Shown: positions 44,593-55,423, numbered from the stretch's first letter. The stretch: DNA of 64,000 nucleotides from Bathynomus jamesi (GCA_023014485.1 JAJOZX010001869.1:652501-716500), one strand, 5' to 3'. The notes: generated by a model not told the origin, from the letters alone. Translations and numbers: made by a program.

Positions 44593-45230
44593 TAAAAGCA
44601 TGCATATGGAAAAGTTTTTTTTTTAACGTTCTCTAGAGCAACTTCGGGGATACTGTTATTTCAAGCTGCAGATAATTGCACACATTTTACGTCCCAAGAG
44701 GTTGACAGCGTTTGTGGAACCACACAGTCAAAGCACTTAAATTCTGGTTTAGTTTGAGCTCTATGTACATTGACTTATATATATTGCAGGTCTAGCTAGC
44801 TGAAATATGGGAAGGATTTATTTTTTAATTTTAGAAAGATTTCCGAGGTTATTTCTCTTATACAATTATAAAGGGCTTGTATAGTTTATAATTAGTCTGG
44901 AGCAAACAATCTTACCAGGTCACTTTATTTATTCCGGCGTTTTTCATTTTAATATGCAACTATTGATTAATTATTTATTTTAAATTTTGAGTAAAAAAAA
45001 AAAAACCATACCCGATTTATGTAAAACTTGCTTTGAAGGGAATAATTTTTTTTTAAGCAGTGGAGATGAGCGGGCGCGTTCTGCAGAAGCGTTCCGGAAC
45101 GGAGTGGACGAAATCCAAATTTAGCACCAATGATATGGAAGAGGGTGAGGGAACAGAAGTTTTACAACACAATCGTCAGTCCTGTAGAGAATTACAAAGC
45201 GAATGCGAATTAATTGCAGAAATAATGTGA
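44290..45230 (+). pseudogene. Spliced acidic protein of Polinton copy 2 (three exons)
   Basis: Exon 1 (44290-44321) encodes MSGNNCDDVPL up to a GTAAGT donor. Exon 2 (44462-44524) encodes YLSEELDRFVTPSVFEDGDM up to a GTGAGT donor. Exon 3 starts about 45058-45061 after a pyrimidine/T-rich tract and TTTTTAAG/CAG. Exon 3 reads GDERARSAEAFRNGVDEIQI then hits TAG. In another frame it gives STNDMEEGEGTEVLQHNRQ and ends ECELIAEIM before TGA at 45230. A frameshift near 45120 would connect them. The end matches copy 1 (TEVEVLQ ... EIM stop). Exon count differs from copy 1. No known domain. Confidence 0.55.
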
Positions 45231-45518
45231 GGTTTTTATTTATTGCCGAAAGGATAAGAATAAACGTCGGTTGTATTTTGATGTTTTATTACATTTTTAA
45301 AATCGTTATACAACATAACACTCACCTTTAAGCGCTACACAAATTAATATTAGTTGGTACATTTTATAAATTTACACATCATAAGGTTCAAAGCTGTACA
45401 ACACATGGTGAATATTTGGAAAAAATTAAAATAATTAATAGCTGAAGATATTTGTTACAATTTAGCTACATTCCAATTTTATCTTGGGGAAAATGGAAAC
45501 GTTATATATATATATATA

Positions 45519-46907
45519 CAGTGCCCGCGAAAAGTATCCGATCACCCTTGAAATTTGTATTTTTTACATAAAAAACAATGTTTAAATGTATACTAACCTT
45601 ATATTAGTATTTTGTCATCTGTCCTTTGGTTTGGATGACTTGTTCTAGACGTTTTGGCATGGATTTAATCAAGTTTTGACAAACTTCCACTGATATTTCC
45701 TTGCACCATACCTTTTTGATGGCCTCTTGTAATTTTTCGACTGAGCCAGTGTCGTGGCATTCAACCTTATTTTTTATTATTAGCCACAGATTTTCTATCG
45801 GATTGAGATCTGGACTATTACCAGGCCAATCCAAAATATCAAATTTATTGTCAGTAATCCATTTTGTCACTATTTTGGCCCTGTGACATGGTGCACCATC
45901 ATGCATGTATGTTTTTGTCCTTTGGATTGCCATTGCCATTAGAAGTTTATCCTGTAGCATTGCTAAATACCGTGCACCATTCATAGTTGTGTTCTTCGGA
46001 AGAAAATATAAGTTTCCACGCCCATAGTAACCGAAACAACCCCAAACCATCACACTTGGAGGGTGTTTCATTGTCTTTAGGGTGTATTTAGGGTCCATCC
46101 TATTTGAGCCAATAGGCCGGCGAACCTTTTTTGGACAACTTCTGAATGTCAAAAATGTCGACTCATCGCTAAATAAAACCTTCTTCCAGTCATCAACAGT
46201 CCAATGAATGTATTTTTTACAAAATGCGACACGTTTTTTACGCATTTTTCATTAATGAACGGTTTCTTAGCAGCATGGCGAGATGGTAATCCGAGTTCTT
46301 TTTGGAGCCGCTCCTGGATAGTTCGTTCAGAAACACCAGATAACAAATTATTCATATTAAATTTTATTTCTTTCGCAGTTATTGTTGGGTTTTTCAATAC
46401 TAAACGTTTCATAAGTTTGTCTGTTCGCGAATTTGTTTTTCTCGGTCTGCCAGATCGTTTTTTAGGGACTGGCGTGGTTAGGCCACCATTGTTCTTAGCC
46501 CGTGAAACCCATAAATTAACGGTACTTTGGGATATGTTTAATTCCTTAGCTATCTGTCTCTGTGATTTCCCACATGCATGCAAAGCAACAATAGCACCTC
46601 GACAATCACTCTTAAGTTGTTTTTAGCACACATTATATATAAATTTTATTTACACCACTTTCTGTAAAAAAAAAAAAATATCAAGAAATTTACACAAACA
46701 GTGAAATCTGACAAATTTGAGACACAGCCACCCGCAACGAAGGCTACCAGAACACTAATTTGAGAATGCGTTGGATAGCTCTCATATCAGCGAGCAACCT
46801 CAAAGTTACCAGATGTCGCTAGAACAAATAGAAAGTGAATTACGTGTCTCTGAATATTAAGGGAAAATATTGTATTTTCTTGAGTGATCGGATACTTTTC
46901 GCGGGCA

Positions 46908-46910
<3 letters not shown>
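45519..46910 (-). mobile_element. Tc1-type transposon, nearly complete
   Basis: Terminal inverted repeats of 27 identical bp begin CAGTGCCCGCGAAAAGTATC at both ends. TA flanks each side. Length is 1392 bp, typical of Tc1. One transposase gene on the minus strand occupies most of it. It is inserted in a TA microsatellite inside Polinton copy 2. Confidence 0.93.
45604..46626 (-). pseudogene. Tc1 transposase (DD34E), one frameshift
   Basis: The N-terminal half has two helix-turn-helix motifs (SQRQIAKELNISQSTVNLWV; SERTIQERLQKELGLPSRHA) around a GRPR-type hook (KKRSGRPRKTN). The C-terminal half has the catalytic residues: KVLFSDESTF (first Asp), YMHDGAPCHRAK (second Asp) and SPDLNPIENLW (Glu), with 34 residues between the second Asp and the Glu. 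A single-base frameshift in an A run near 46245 separates the halves. Total length would be about 340 aa, normal for Tc1. Apart from that one indel, the gene looks intact. Confidence 0.93.
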
Positions 46911-46971
<61 letters not shown>

Positions 46972-47066
46972 CACATCACACCGAGTGACTATGAAAGGGA
47001 ACCGCTTTTTTATCTCTCTGCACACAAATTTGTCATTAGTTTTAGAGTCACACTAGTCGAATAATT

Positions 47067-47381
47067 TTAGAAAATCCTTAAATCCGACACCTCAAGCCAT
47101 ATGCAAACTACTTGTGGAATTTGCAGTTGTTCAAGAAATTTTACAATAATAGCATCATTCCACGGGGGCTCACCCAGTGAATACATTCGTTCTCTATTTT
47201 TAAAATGAACGGCTATCCAATGGGGACATTCTCCACTGCTCAAGTCTGTATTCACGATAAGTGCGCTGCAGACTCTCGTGGTTGGAAGTTTCACCGTTTC
47301 ATTCTTCGCAAACACTCCGATAAATTTGGAAAGCGTGAAGTGGTCATTCTTCTTCACCCTCTGGAGTGTAACCGTATCCAT
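47067..47381 (-). pseudogene. Polinton adenain-like protease, copy 2
   Basis: ALIVNTDLSSGECPHWIAVH retains the catalytic His before Trp, which copy 1 lacks. The Asp motif is lost: MYSLGEPPW lacks the Phe-Asp found in YFDSL of copy 1, consistent with a 6-bp in-frame deletion. The region of the nucleophilic Cys is shortened and out of frame. It follows the capsid gene fragment as in copy 1. Confidence 0.78.
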
Positions 47382-48070
47382 TTTTGAAAGTCCGTCATGA
47401 CTCCCCTAAAGAGGTCAACTTCGATTAGGGCTTGAGACTCAATATAAATTACTATGTTAATAGGGTCGACTATCGGGGTGTCGAATTCAAGTCTGAGTAA
47501 GATATTTCCTCTCTGGTGTCGGCTTAATTGGGTGTTTATACTCCTGCTGATGTTGGGGGAGAGATCGAAAGGGTACAGGTTGACCCTCTCAACGAATTCA
47601 TTCTGAGTTACACTGGTTCCTAAACCGTTGCAGGCACCGACACTATGCGTTACGTTGTTATATGCTCTTCGAAAAGTGAAAATTTTAAGGACGAATTTTT
47701 TTAAATTTAAATGCAGATTTTTTGCATTTCCCATTCACAGAAACGTGTTCCTGCATTCCAATTAATATTCTTTTAGGCAGAATCCCGAGCGCAACATTTT
47801 CTATTTGCTTGGATGTTAAACTGAATGGACTGTAAACACCTTCATTTCGACTCTATTAATTGGGTATTTCACTGTGGCACGTAAATTTTTCTCAATTTCC
47901 ATATGCTTAGAAGAGCTTAATTTCACACGCCGTACGCGGAGATATGTATCCATAATATAAATCACCACAGACTTCGAACTCTCTTAGTCAGCACCCAAAT
48001 TTAAACAAATCTCAGTGCTCGTACGGGTGAGTTTTAATTTCATATCGACCCCATTCACAAGCAACTTCTC
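47382..48070 (-). pseudogene. Polinton F54H12.2-like capsid protein, copy 2 C-terminal part
   Basis: GTSVTQNEFVERVNLYPFDL and NTQLSRHQRGNILLRLEFDT correspond to copy 1. The C-terminus (VIYIESQALIEVDLFRGVMT) keeps the family's last conserved residues. DNA from 47760 to 48070 matches 38940-39220 of copy 1 with changes and stops. It ends at ACAAGCAACTTCT, where the next element starts. Confidence 0.75.
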
Positions 48071-48752
48071 AGTTAGGAGGTAGTCAAGGACGTCAGCACA
48101 GACCAATCATATGGCTACAGAATCATTACTGCCATCAGATCGGGAGAAGTACCTCAGAGTCTAGCTCTCCTGGAGATTGGGCCACTCTGTCACAGTAGGT
48201 GGGTCACCACGGCTCTAAGGTTCTGCAGATTGTGGATTTCCAAACATGGGCTGAAGGGTAGGAACCTGAAGAATCTGAGGATAATTGTGGAATTCATAGT
48301 GGGAGTCTCCGTGCCAAACTGGTTCAACATCAAGTTAAATCACAGCTGGGTGGAGGGTCCCAGGCATGTACTTACCAGCTGGAGCTGCTCAAAAGTCAGA
48401 AGAAGGAGGTGATAGGAATAGTGATACCTACAGTGAAGAGATCAGCCTGGTATGCACATTCTGAGGCTGTGCTCCAGGCCATGATGTGTAGTGAGGTGGA
48501 GGAGGAGAGGAGGGAGGCAGTGAAGAGGATACTGGAAATCAGAGGTGAAGGAGATGAGAACACACAGGTAGGAGACTGCAGTGTCAGACTCAGGAATACT
48601 CCTGACATCAACACAGATGCCACCAAACTCTCGGAGCTTATTGACTGGAACTCTGGCGTGACTGAGCCTCCTCTGACCTGCTCCCTCACTACTGCTGCAA
48701 TCAAGGAGTTTCTGGATAGACCAATGGAAATTCCTGCATGGCCCTCACACTA
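48071..48752 (+). pseudogene. C-terminal part of an uncharacterised DDE-type transposase, left segment
   Basis: Pieces in order: VVKDVSTDQSYGYRIITAIR, CHSRWVTTALRFCRLWISKH, VEFIVGVSVPNWFNIKLNHS, SAWYAHSEAVLQAMMCSEVE and TEPPLTCSLTTAAIKEFLDR. They correspond one for one to parts of the 19683-22030 gene (DLSNDQQYMFRIIGAIREG, NSRWLTS, GPNWFNIKF, SEPPLTSKF). It breaks off at 48752, where a 3.0-kb element is inserted, and continues at 51771. Frame breaks occur near 48410. The N-terminal and catalytic parts were lost at the junction with Polinton copy 2. Confidence 0.72.
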
Positions 48753-49018
48753 GGCCTGTTCAAAAATCAACTTTTTCTTATTTTCATAGGTTTCTGTACA
48801 TTTTCCCATGCTTTTTGACCTGAAAAAGCCGAAAATCACAACTATTTTGACCTAGGATGTTGGGAAGCATTGCCGCATGGAGCTTTACATTTTTTGCCTT
48901 GAAATCGGCCAAAGCGCCAATTCCGGGGTCCCTTGAATTATGTTTTGCACTTTAACTTTTGATCTAAACAAGATAGAGCAACAAATTAGGTATCAAATGA
49001 AAGAGCATAAAATTAATA

Positions 49019-49096
<78 letters not shown>

Positions 49097-51768
49097 TATC
49101 TATCATTTTTCAGGAAACAACAGAAACTCAATCAGAATCTAGAAAACCATCTACAAGTTACAACTTCACAATGGCATTAAGCAAGGAGCTGAGGAAAAAG
49201 AGGAGCATTTGTGCTGGAATTAGACAGCCTGTTCGATATAGGAGCTCCAGATGCAATCCAGGAAATACAGAACAACAGACTGTTATCCAGAGAGAAGAAA
49301 GATGAGGATATCAGGTTCTACGAAGACCAAAAGACTGAGAGGAAAGGTCATATGTCTGGTCATGACAAGATTTTTGAGACAAGATCCCTGCAGCGCAGCA
49401 AGCAGCGAGGAATGAAAGACTGCAGCATAGACAAGAACAAGGTAAAACTAATTACTTTGAACGTTCCAAAAAGTTTTAAGTTTTACTCCATTGCGATATT
49501 TAGCATGTACTTAACAATTACTGTCGTAACATGTTGTACTATTTTACAGCTGCAGCAGAACAAGAGGCAGTTGTTCATGTGGATGACATTACCTGGGGTG
49601 ACTCAACTGACAACGACGCTAACACAGAGGACATGGATTACCATCAGCCTCGTCCTGGATGTTCTCACCATCAAGACACTGTGACTAGTGTGACTTTGAC
49701 GTTTCCAAGGAAGGTCATGGAATGTGATGTCATCTGCAATACAGCTGATCGTCTTGGTTTATCAGACAATCAATTTACTGCCATGGTTTCTGCCACCTTG
49801 AAAGCTGGAGGGGCTGATCTGGATAACTTCGTCATCTCAACCTCAACAACACGTCGCAACAGAATGCTGTCCAGGTATAATATCAGCCAGAGTCACATGT
49901 CCAAGTTATGTAAAAACCCCCCACAGTACGCTGCCTTACACTGGGATGGAAAGTTGCTCAAAGATGTCTTGGGCAGTGAACCTGGAAGTACCTCAGAGAC
50001 TTTAGCTGTGCTAGTGTCTGGTCCACCTTCATACACTGAAGGAAAGTTATTGGGAGTACCTGTCATCGACAATTCTTCTGGCACAGCTCAGGCTGAGGCT
50101 TCAATGGATTTACTGGAGACATGGGAACTTACGGATAATGTTACTGCCCTTGTTTTTGACACTACATCCAGTAACAGTGGAGTTCACAGAGGAGCTGCCA
50201 AACTGCTAGAGAAAATGCTGGACAAAAAGGTGTTTTATCTGGCCTGTCGACATCACATCCTGGAAATCCTAGTAGGAGCAGTTTGGGAGAAGCTGTTTGG
50301 GAAGGTGAAGGGGCCAGATAATCCCTGGTTTGAGCATCTGAAGGATGTTTGGACGGACTTGTCCAAGGAAAACCCAAAGATGCTGGCTATCAACAGCAAA
50401 TGGCTGAAGGAAAAGAAGAAGAACAGTGAAGAAATACTCCAAGACATTCTAACAGCAGAAAGGCCTCCAAGAGCCGACTACAGGGAAATGGCTGAACTGA
50501 CAGCCATTGTTCTTGGAGGAACGCCTCCTCGAGGTATTCACTGGAGTCGACCAGGCGCCATTCATCAGGCCAGATGGATGGCCAGAAACCTGTACTCCAT
50601 GAAAATGCTGATGTTTGCAGATCAACTTGAGTACGACGAAGACACTGTATCAAAGCTGGAAAGACTCAACACCTTCCTTGCGCTGTTCTACACTCCTGTA
50701 TGGATGATGTCAATGTCTGCTGCAGATGCTCCCGTGAATGATCTAAGTCTAATCCAGGACATATTGAAGTACAAGAAAACTGACCCAGAGCTTGCTGATG
50801 CAGTACTTAATAAGATGGAAAACCACAAATGGTACCTGACGCAGGAAGTCGTGCCATTTGTCCTGTTCAGCAGTAGATTGAGTGACACATTGAAGCACGA
50901 CATTGCTGCCCAGTTACATGCCACTGAGAAGCCAGACAGCTTCAGAACAGGAAAGCCTCTATTCCAGAGAGTCACAGCTAAGACCACCCTGGTTGATCTC
51001 ATTTGCCCAGAATCACATTTCCTGCTGGACACACTGAACATTGGATCCGAGTGGCTTCTGGAACCTGTCACGTCTTGGCCACAGAATGAGGACTACAGAA
51101 AAGCGTTGGACTATGTTAAAAATCTGAAAGCGGTGAATGACATTGCTGAACGTGGTGTCAAGATGATGAGCGACATTGCAAATGTCATAACAACAGATGC
51201 CAAGCAAAGGGACTATCTCCTTCAAGCTGTGGAGTTCAACAGACGCCGCTTTGACAGCTTCAAGAAACAAACTCTCAACAACTGACTGTGTAAATGTCAT
51301 TATGAAATTAATCATCATGTAATGCTTTCACTTCTTGATCGATTAGACTTGTGACAAAATGTTAATCTCAAATTTGTGTCATGAATAAGGCGCCTTGTCT
51401 GCCTTGAGTGTGAGAAAACGAATTTTGTGATATTTCTGAAATCTTTGTATGTACCAATGTGCCATTCCTTGTTCCAAGACTATCATAATTGTATAAGTTA
51501 GAAAGAGGATTAAAAACACTAATTTAGTGCCTATTTTGTTGCTCTATCTTGTTTAGATAAAAAGTTATAGTGCAAAACATGATTCAAGGGACCCCGGAAC
51601 TGGTGCTTTTGGCCGATTTCAAGACAGAAAACTTAAAGCTCCATGCGGCAATGCTTCCCAACAACCTAGGTCAAAATGGTTGTGATTTTCGGCCTTTTCA
51701 GGTCAAAAAGCATGGGAAAAAGTACAGAAACCTATGAAAATAAGAAAAAGTTGATTTTTGAACAGGGC
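48753..51768 (+). mobile_element. 3.0-kb DNA transposon with inverted repeats of about 230 bp
   Basis: The left end GGCCTGTTCAAAAATCAACT and the inverted right end GCCCTGTTCAAAAATCAACT start inverted repeats that extend about 230 bp (48753-48985 and 51535-51768) with scattered mismatches. TA flanks both sides. One large plus-strand gene lies inside. The internal left region (49020-49100) is an AAT repeat. Confidence 0.86.
49211..51285 (+). CDS. DDE-type transposase of the long-TIR element (584-aa main frame)
   Basis: The main frame 49531-51285 is undamaged. It has ALHWDGKLLKDVL (probable first Asp, about residue 140), ALVFDTTSSNSGVHRGA (second Asp, about 215), YLACRHHILEILVGAVWE (C(2)H motif), and HQARWMARNLYSM (an RW motif near 360), in the order of hAT-like RNase H transposases. 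An upstream exon is likely: 49211-49440 encodes LELDSLFDIGAPDAIQEIQN and EDQKTERKGHMSGHDK, which matches the Zn-rich N-terminal region of the same family, with a donor-like AACAAG/GTAAAA and an acceptor TATTTTACAG/CTG. The simple junction is out of phase, so the exact splice or a frameshift is unresolved. The gene family is unnamed to my knowledge. Confidence 0.75.
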
Positions 51769-51770
51769 TA

Positions 51771-52095
51771 CCCTCACACACACACACACACACACACACT
51801 CAGTAGAGAGGTGTGTAAGGATGACAACTGAAGCAGCACAACATGTTTACTCACAAGAGAGGAGGGAGGCATACATCAGTGGCCAGGTGGCCAGTAGGGA
51901 GCTCATGTCCAGGAACAAGAGCAAGCAAAATTGCTGATTTTTCGTAAACTTCAACTTCAAATATAAGTAGCTAGGAGTGGTCAAATCTGGGTTTAAAGCC
52001 ATATTCGAATTAGCACATAAACATGCATCATTTGGTCACTAGTAGTCTTTGAAAATCTAAAGATTTCACTTTTCTCCCTAAAATTGACACACCCT
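51771..52095 (+). pseudogene. C-terminal end and right terminus of the interrupted DDE transposase element
   Basis: After a CA repeat the frame gives CVRMTTEAAQHVYSQERREA and VASRELMSRNKSK, matching RAVKLVTDASASVISQESRH and IKSRSLLPSL of the 19683-22030 gene. The element appears to end at 52095 with CACACCCTA; its complement TAGGGTGTGTCAATTTT has the same TAGGG start as other elements in this window. It is the continuation of 48071-48752. Confidence 0.68.
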
Positions 52096-54148
52096 ACTGC
52101 TCAGGCCCATCCGACCTCGCAACTTGCTAACGGTCACCAAGAAACAGGAGTGCGCCTTCCCATCGAAAGAGAAAGTGAGGTAAGCGACCCTGTTTGTATT
52201 ACGATAGGTTTTGGAGGGCGAGACGATAGTCCTCCTTTTGCGGGCAGCTCCCCAAGGGTAACTCCTTCGAGAGTTCATTTCTTTCCCCACGACTTTAACG
52301 TAAATCGAATACCATTTCTCCCAATCAGTTCCCCGCGTCTTGAGCCTGAAACTGAAACTGATTCGGACCCTAAACCTCAAATACCTTTATTATCAAATGT
52401 TAGAGATTCAGATTCGGTAGAATTTTGGCCAATTTCCTTAGATAACATGCCTTTTAGCCAAGAGACGAGAGAATTTTCGAGGGAGGCCGGGGGTGGAACT
52501 CCCTCTTCCACACCTTCTCCTCCACTCAAATTACCTGAAATGTCATTTCACAATAAGTCCGTACCAGTATCCTCACGTAACAACCCACGTAACAACACTA
52601 ATACGTTTACCTCGGAGGAAGATAAAATCTCCGGTTGGCACTTGAAATCTGCCCGGTATTTTGCGGCTCGTATGCCGAATATTTAATCTCAACTGCTCAG
52701 GGCGGGGAAAAAAAACTATGTACCTTTTTCCGATTTCACTTACGAAATTACCCAATTAATTCCAGATGGAGAGGCAAAGAGTGATCGAATGCAGATAGAA
52801 TTAGCAATAAGATGGTCGGTTCTCCCCGCGAGACGAGTATTCTTAGGTTTCGGAGAAAAAGTTAAAACGTGGCAACAATTCCTCGACGCCTGTTCAGACC
52901 TATACGGTAGGAATAGGAGGGATGAAATAACGAAGAGGTTAATGTGTTTAGAAAGAGAATGTAGAAGACAGGAGGAATCTTTCACGTCTTTTGTTTATAG
53001 AATAAAGCGGGAAGCTGAGTCGCTTAAAGACGACGCGGGCGACGATGATGCTTTCATAAATATTGATTTCATTATAAATAAAGTTATTCTAAATTCAATA
53101 CCACGTAAACTGTGGAAGAAGTACGATGATAGGGACGAAGACATAAATAAAAAGATTAAAAGAATCAGGTGTGACGATCGTATAGTCTCGGAACCAATAG
53201 CTCCCCATTTGGGTATTACGGCGGAAAATAGTTCACAGGACACGATAAAAGGTGCTCCTGCGGGATCCTTACCAGTCCCGACTCAATCTCAGCATCCAGC
53301 TCCTTTCCAGTTCCCTTATCTTATTATCCCCATATGTATCCCCCCATGTATCCTTCAATGTACCCTCCTAATATGATTCACCTGATCCTTTTAAACAACA
53401 AGTTACGCAAGCTAATATGATCCCGGATGACACCACTAACACAAATGGAGGAACCTCCAATTATTATCCAAATAATGCTTCAGCTAATAATATTCAATGT
53501 TTTATATGTGATCAAAGGGGGCACAAAGCTAGGTCTTGCCCTCTGATTGAGAAAGTGAAAGCATTAGAATTAGAAAAGGTTCGGTCTAAAGAGAGTGAAC
53601 GAGAGTATGGAAGTGGTGAAAGGGATAGGTATGATAGTCGGCGGATTGCGACTCCGGCCCGAGGAGATAACTATCGGAAAGAGGACCGCCGCGGAGAGTG
53701 GCCTTCTGAAGGAGGCCGAAGGAGGGACGACTATGACAGAAGGAGTGGTAGATATTCATCTCCGTACGAATATCAGAGAAGAAGAAATTTCTCGCCGTAC
53801 GAACGACGGGAGAGGCGAGGATATGAGGAAGATAGAAGGAAAGATAAAAGTTTGAGAAATAATCCCCGGTATGAAAGTAGATACCGCTCGCCATCACCCT
53901 ATGAATACAGAAGAAAGAGAGCCTATTCTCCATACGAGAAGAGAGAGAGAGAAATTACTCTCCCTACGGGAGGAGAGACCGGAATTATTCTCCCCAAAAG
54001 AGGAATAGGGGAAGGTATGAAGACAGAAGAAGGGACAGAAGTCCGTCTCCGTACCGAAGGGATGGAGACAATCGAGAATCAGACAGAGACAAGCGCGAAT
54101 CAGACTGGGGAGAAACCCAGAGAGGAGCTGGGAAAAAAGACGGAATGA
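52096..54148 (+). pseudogene. gag: gag of a second Ty3/Gypsy-like retroelement
   Basis: The first frame (52084-52686) is acidic and proline-rich. After a stop near 52684, the second frame has IELAIRWSVLPARRVFLGFG, WQQFLDACSDLYGRNRRDEI and EESFTSFVYRIKREAESL, a capsid region of Ty3/Gypsy type. A frame break near 53376 is followed by a CCHC knuckle, CFICDQRGHKARSC, and then a long Arg/Tyr/Glu-rich tail with repeated SPYE-R units (RYSSPYEYQRRRNFSPYERR). The original start lies upstream of the junction at about 52096 and is not identified. No LTR was found. Confidence 0.75.
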
Positions 54149-54256
54149 TTCACCACGGCCGCGAAGGAGCGATATTTCACCTGTACGGGATAAGTCCCCC
54201 CGTAGAGTATCGTTCAAGGAAGATGAAGAGCCAGATCAGACTTCAAAAAACTTGAA

Positions 54257-55024
54257 TTGAAACAGGCATCAGAGAAAGCACGAGAGGACGAAGACAAGGA
54301 CCGGAATAAAAGAGGTATGAGTGAGGAAATAAAAGGAGTGATTTTGAATGCAAGTAGTAGTACAAATAGCATGAATGGGGAAACGAAAGAAAAAGGTTTA
54401 CATGCCCATAAGGACGTAGATATTCTGAGCGCGAATGTGTGTGAAAAAGGCACGAGCCAGATGAATGAAAGGGAAAGTAACCATGAGGCGCGAGAGGGCG
54501 GAGTGAGTCTGGAAAAGGGTATGGCCTTGGAAGTGGAGTCTGCTTCGCACAGACTAAACGACACGTGCGAGGAAAGGAAAGTAAGTGATCTTGACAATGA
54601 GGCAAGGCTTCCATTGGAGGAAACAGGTTCAGAGAAGGTAATTACTGAATGCATGAGAGAGATGTGTAGAATGTGTGAATTAAATGCTATGCATGGATTA
54701 AAAGATGAGAATACGATAGAAAGAAAGGAGATTGACCCCCCTGCGGAAGAAAAATGGGTGACTGGACCGTATGACATGTGTTCAGGAAACTTAAGCGCGG
54801 AAAATAAAGTGACGGAGTGTGACTCATGTTTGTACTGTGGGAACGGAAATAGTCCAAATCTGGTGAACGACACTATGAATGTTGATAGAAAAGAACAAAG
54901 GATGGGTAAGAAAAATCTAAATGACGAAATTGTGAAAATTGACGCGGATGGATTAGTAATACAAGAAGTGACGAAACCGAGTGAGAAAGCAGTAAATGAA
55001 ATAAAATCCTCGCATGAATGCTGA
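54257..55024 (+). CDS. Acidic/polar protein between gag and protease
   Basis: An open frame of 255 aa starting MKQASEKAREDEDKDRNKRG, charged throughout and with CxxC-like pairs (CREMCRMCELNA; CDSCLYCGNGNS). It is separated from gag by a frame break near 54150 and from the protease by 13 bp. Probably the C-terminal part of Gag or a Gag-Pol linker. No domain is recognised. The opposite-strand ORF over the same bases has no motif. Confidence 0.55.
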   Translation: MKQASEKAREDEDKDRNKRGMSEEIKGVILNASSSTNSMNGETKEKGLHAHKDVDILSANVCEKGTSQMNERESNHEAREGGVSLEKGMALEVESASHRLNDTCEERKVSDLDNEARLPLEETGSEKVITECMREMCRMCELNAMHGLKDENTIERKEIDPPAEEKWVTGPYDMCSGNLSAENKVTECDSCLYCGNGNSPNLVNDTMNVDRKEQRMGKKNLNDEIVKIDADGLVIQEVTKPSEKAVNEIKSSHEC

Positions 55025-55036
55025 AATGAAAGGACA

Positions 55037-55288
55037 ATGGCACAAATGCTTCTTTTGAATGGAATTAATGCGAGAGGAGACGCGAAGCGAGAAATTATGA
55101 ATGTAAACGGTCCTATGCATACCGCGAGAGTCTTCCAGTACCCGGTTATCCAGGTGACCTTAGGTCAGGTTACCTCACTCGGGCTACTGGATAGCGGGGC
55201 TGATGTCTGTTTGTGTAAAGAAAGGTTATTGACGCTGTCAGACTTCGACCCCAAGTCGAAAATACCAGTCGGAGTTGTAAAGCCGTAA
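55037..55288 (+). pseudogene. Aspartic protease fragment of the second Gypsy-like element
   Basis: TSLGLLDSGADVCLCKERLL carries the DSGA active site of retropepsins. The frame ends at 55288 in an A-rich and TA-repeat region, and no RT follows. The element is therefore truncated after the protease N-terminal half. Confidence 0.75.
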
Positions 55289-55392
55289 ACGATGAAATAC
55301 TAACTACGGAACAAATAAAAACGAAAACAAAAAGAATATATAATAAATAAAAAATAAATTTATAAGATATATATACACACAGACACACACAG

Positions 55393-55423
<31 letters not shown>

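Larger units (their letters stand above)
44190..48070 (-). mobile_element. Polinton/Maverick copy 2, degraded fragment
   Basis: It repeats the left end of copy 1: TATA box and spliced plus-strand gene, then on the minus strand protease and capsid protein fragments. A Tc1 element is inserted between the early gene and the protease. Similarity to copy 1 ends abruptly at 48070, within the capsid gene, where a transposase fragment begins. Divergence from copy 1 is considerable, so it is an independent and older insertion. Confidence 0.8.

Noticed and set aside
54214..54873. Minus-strand ORF of 219 aa
   Set aside because: Ser/Leu/Phe-rich with no motif. It is antisense to the acidic plus-strand frame, which lies between gag and protease of the same element.
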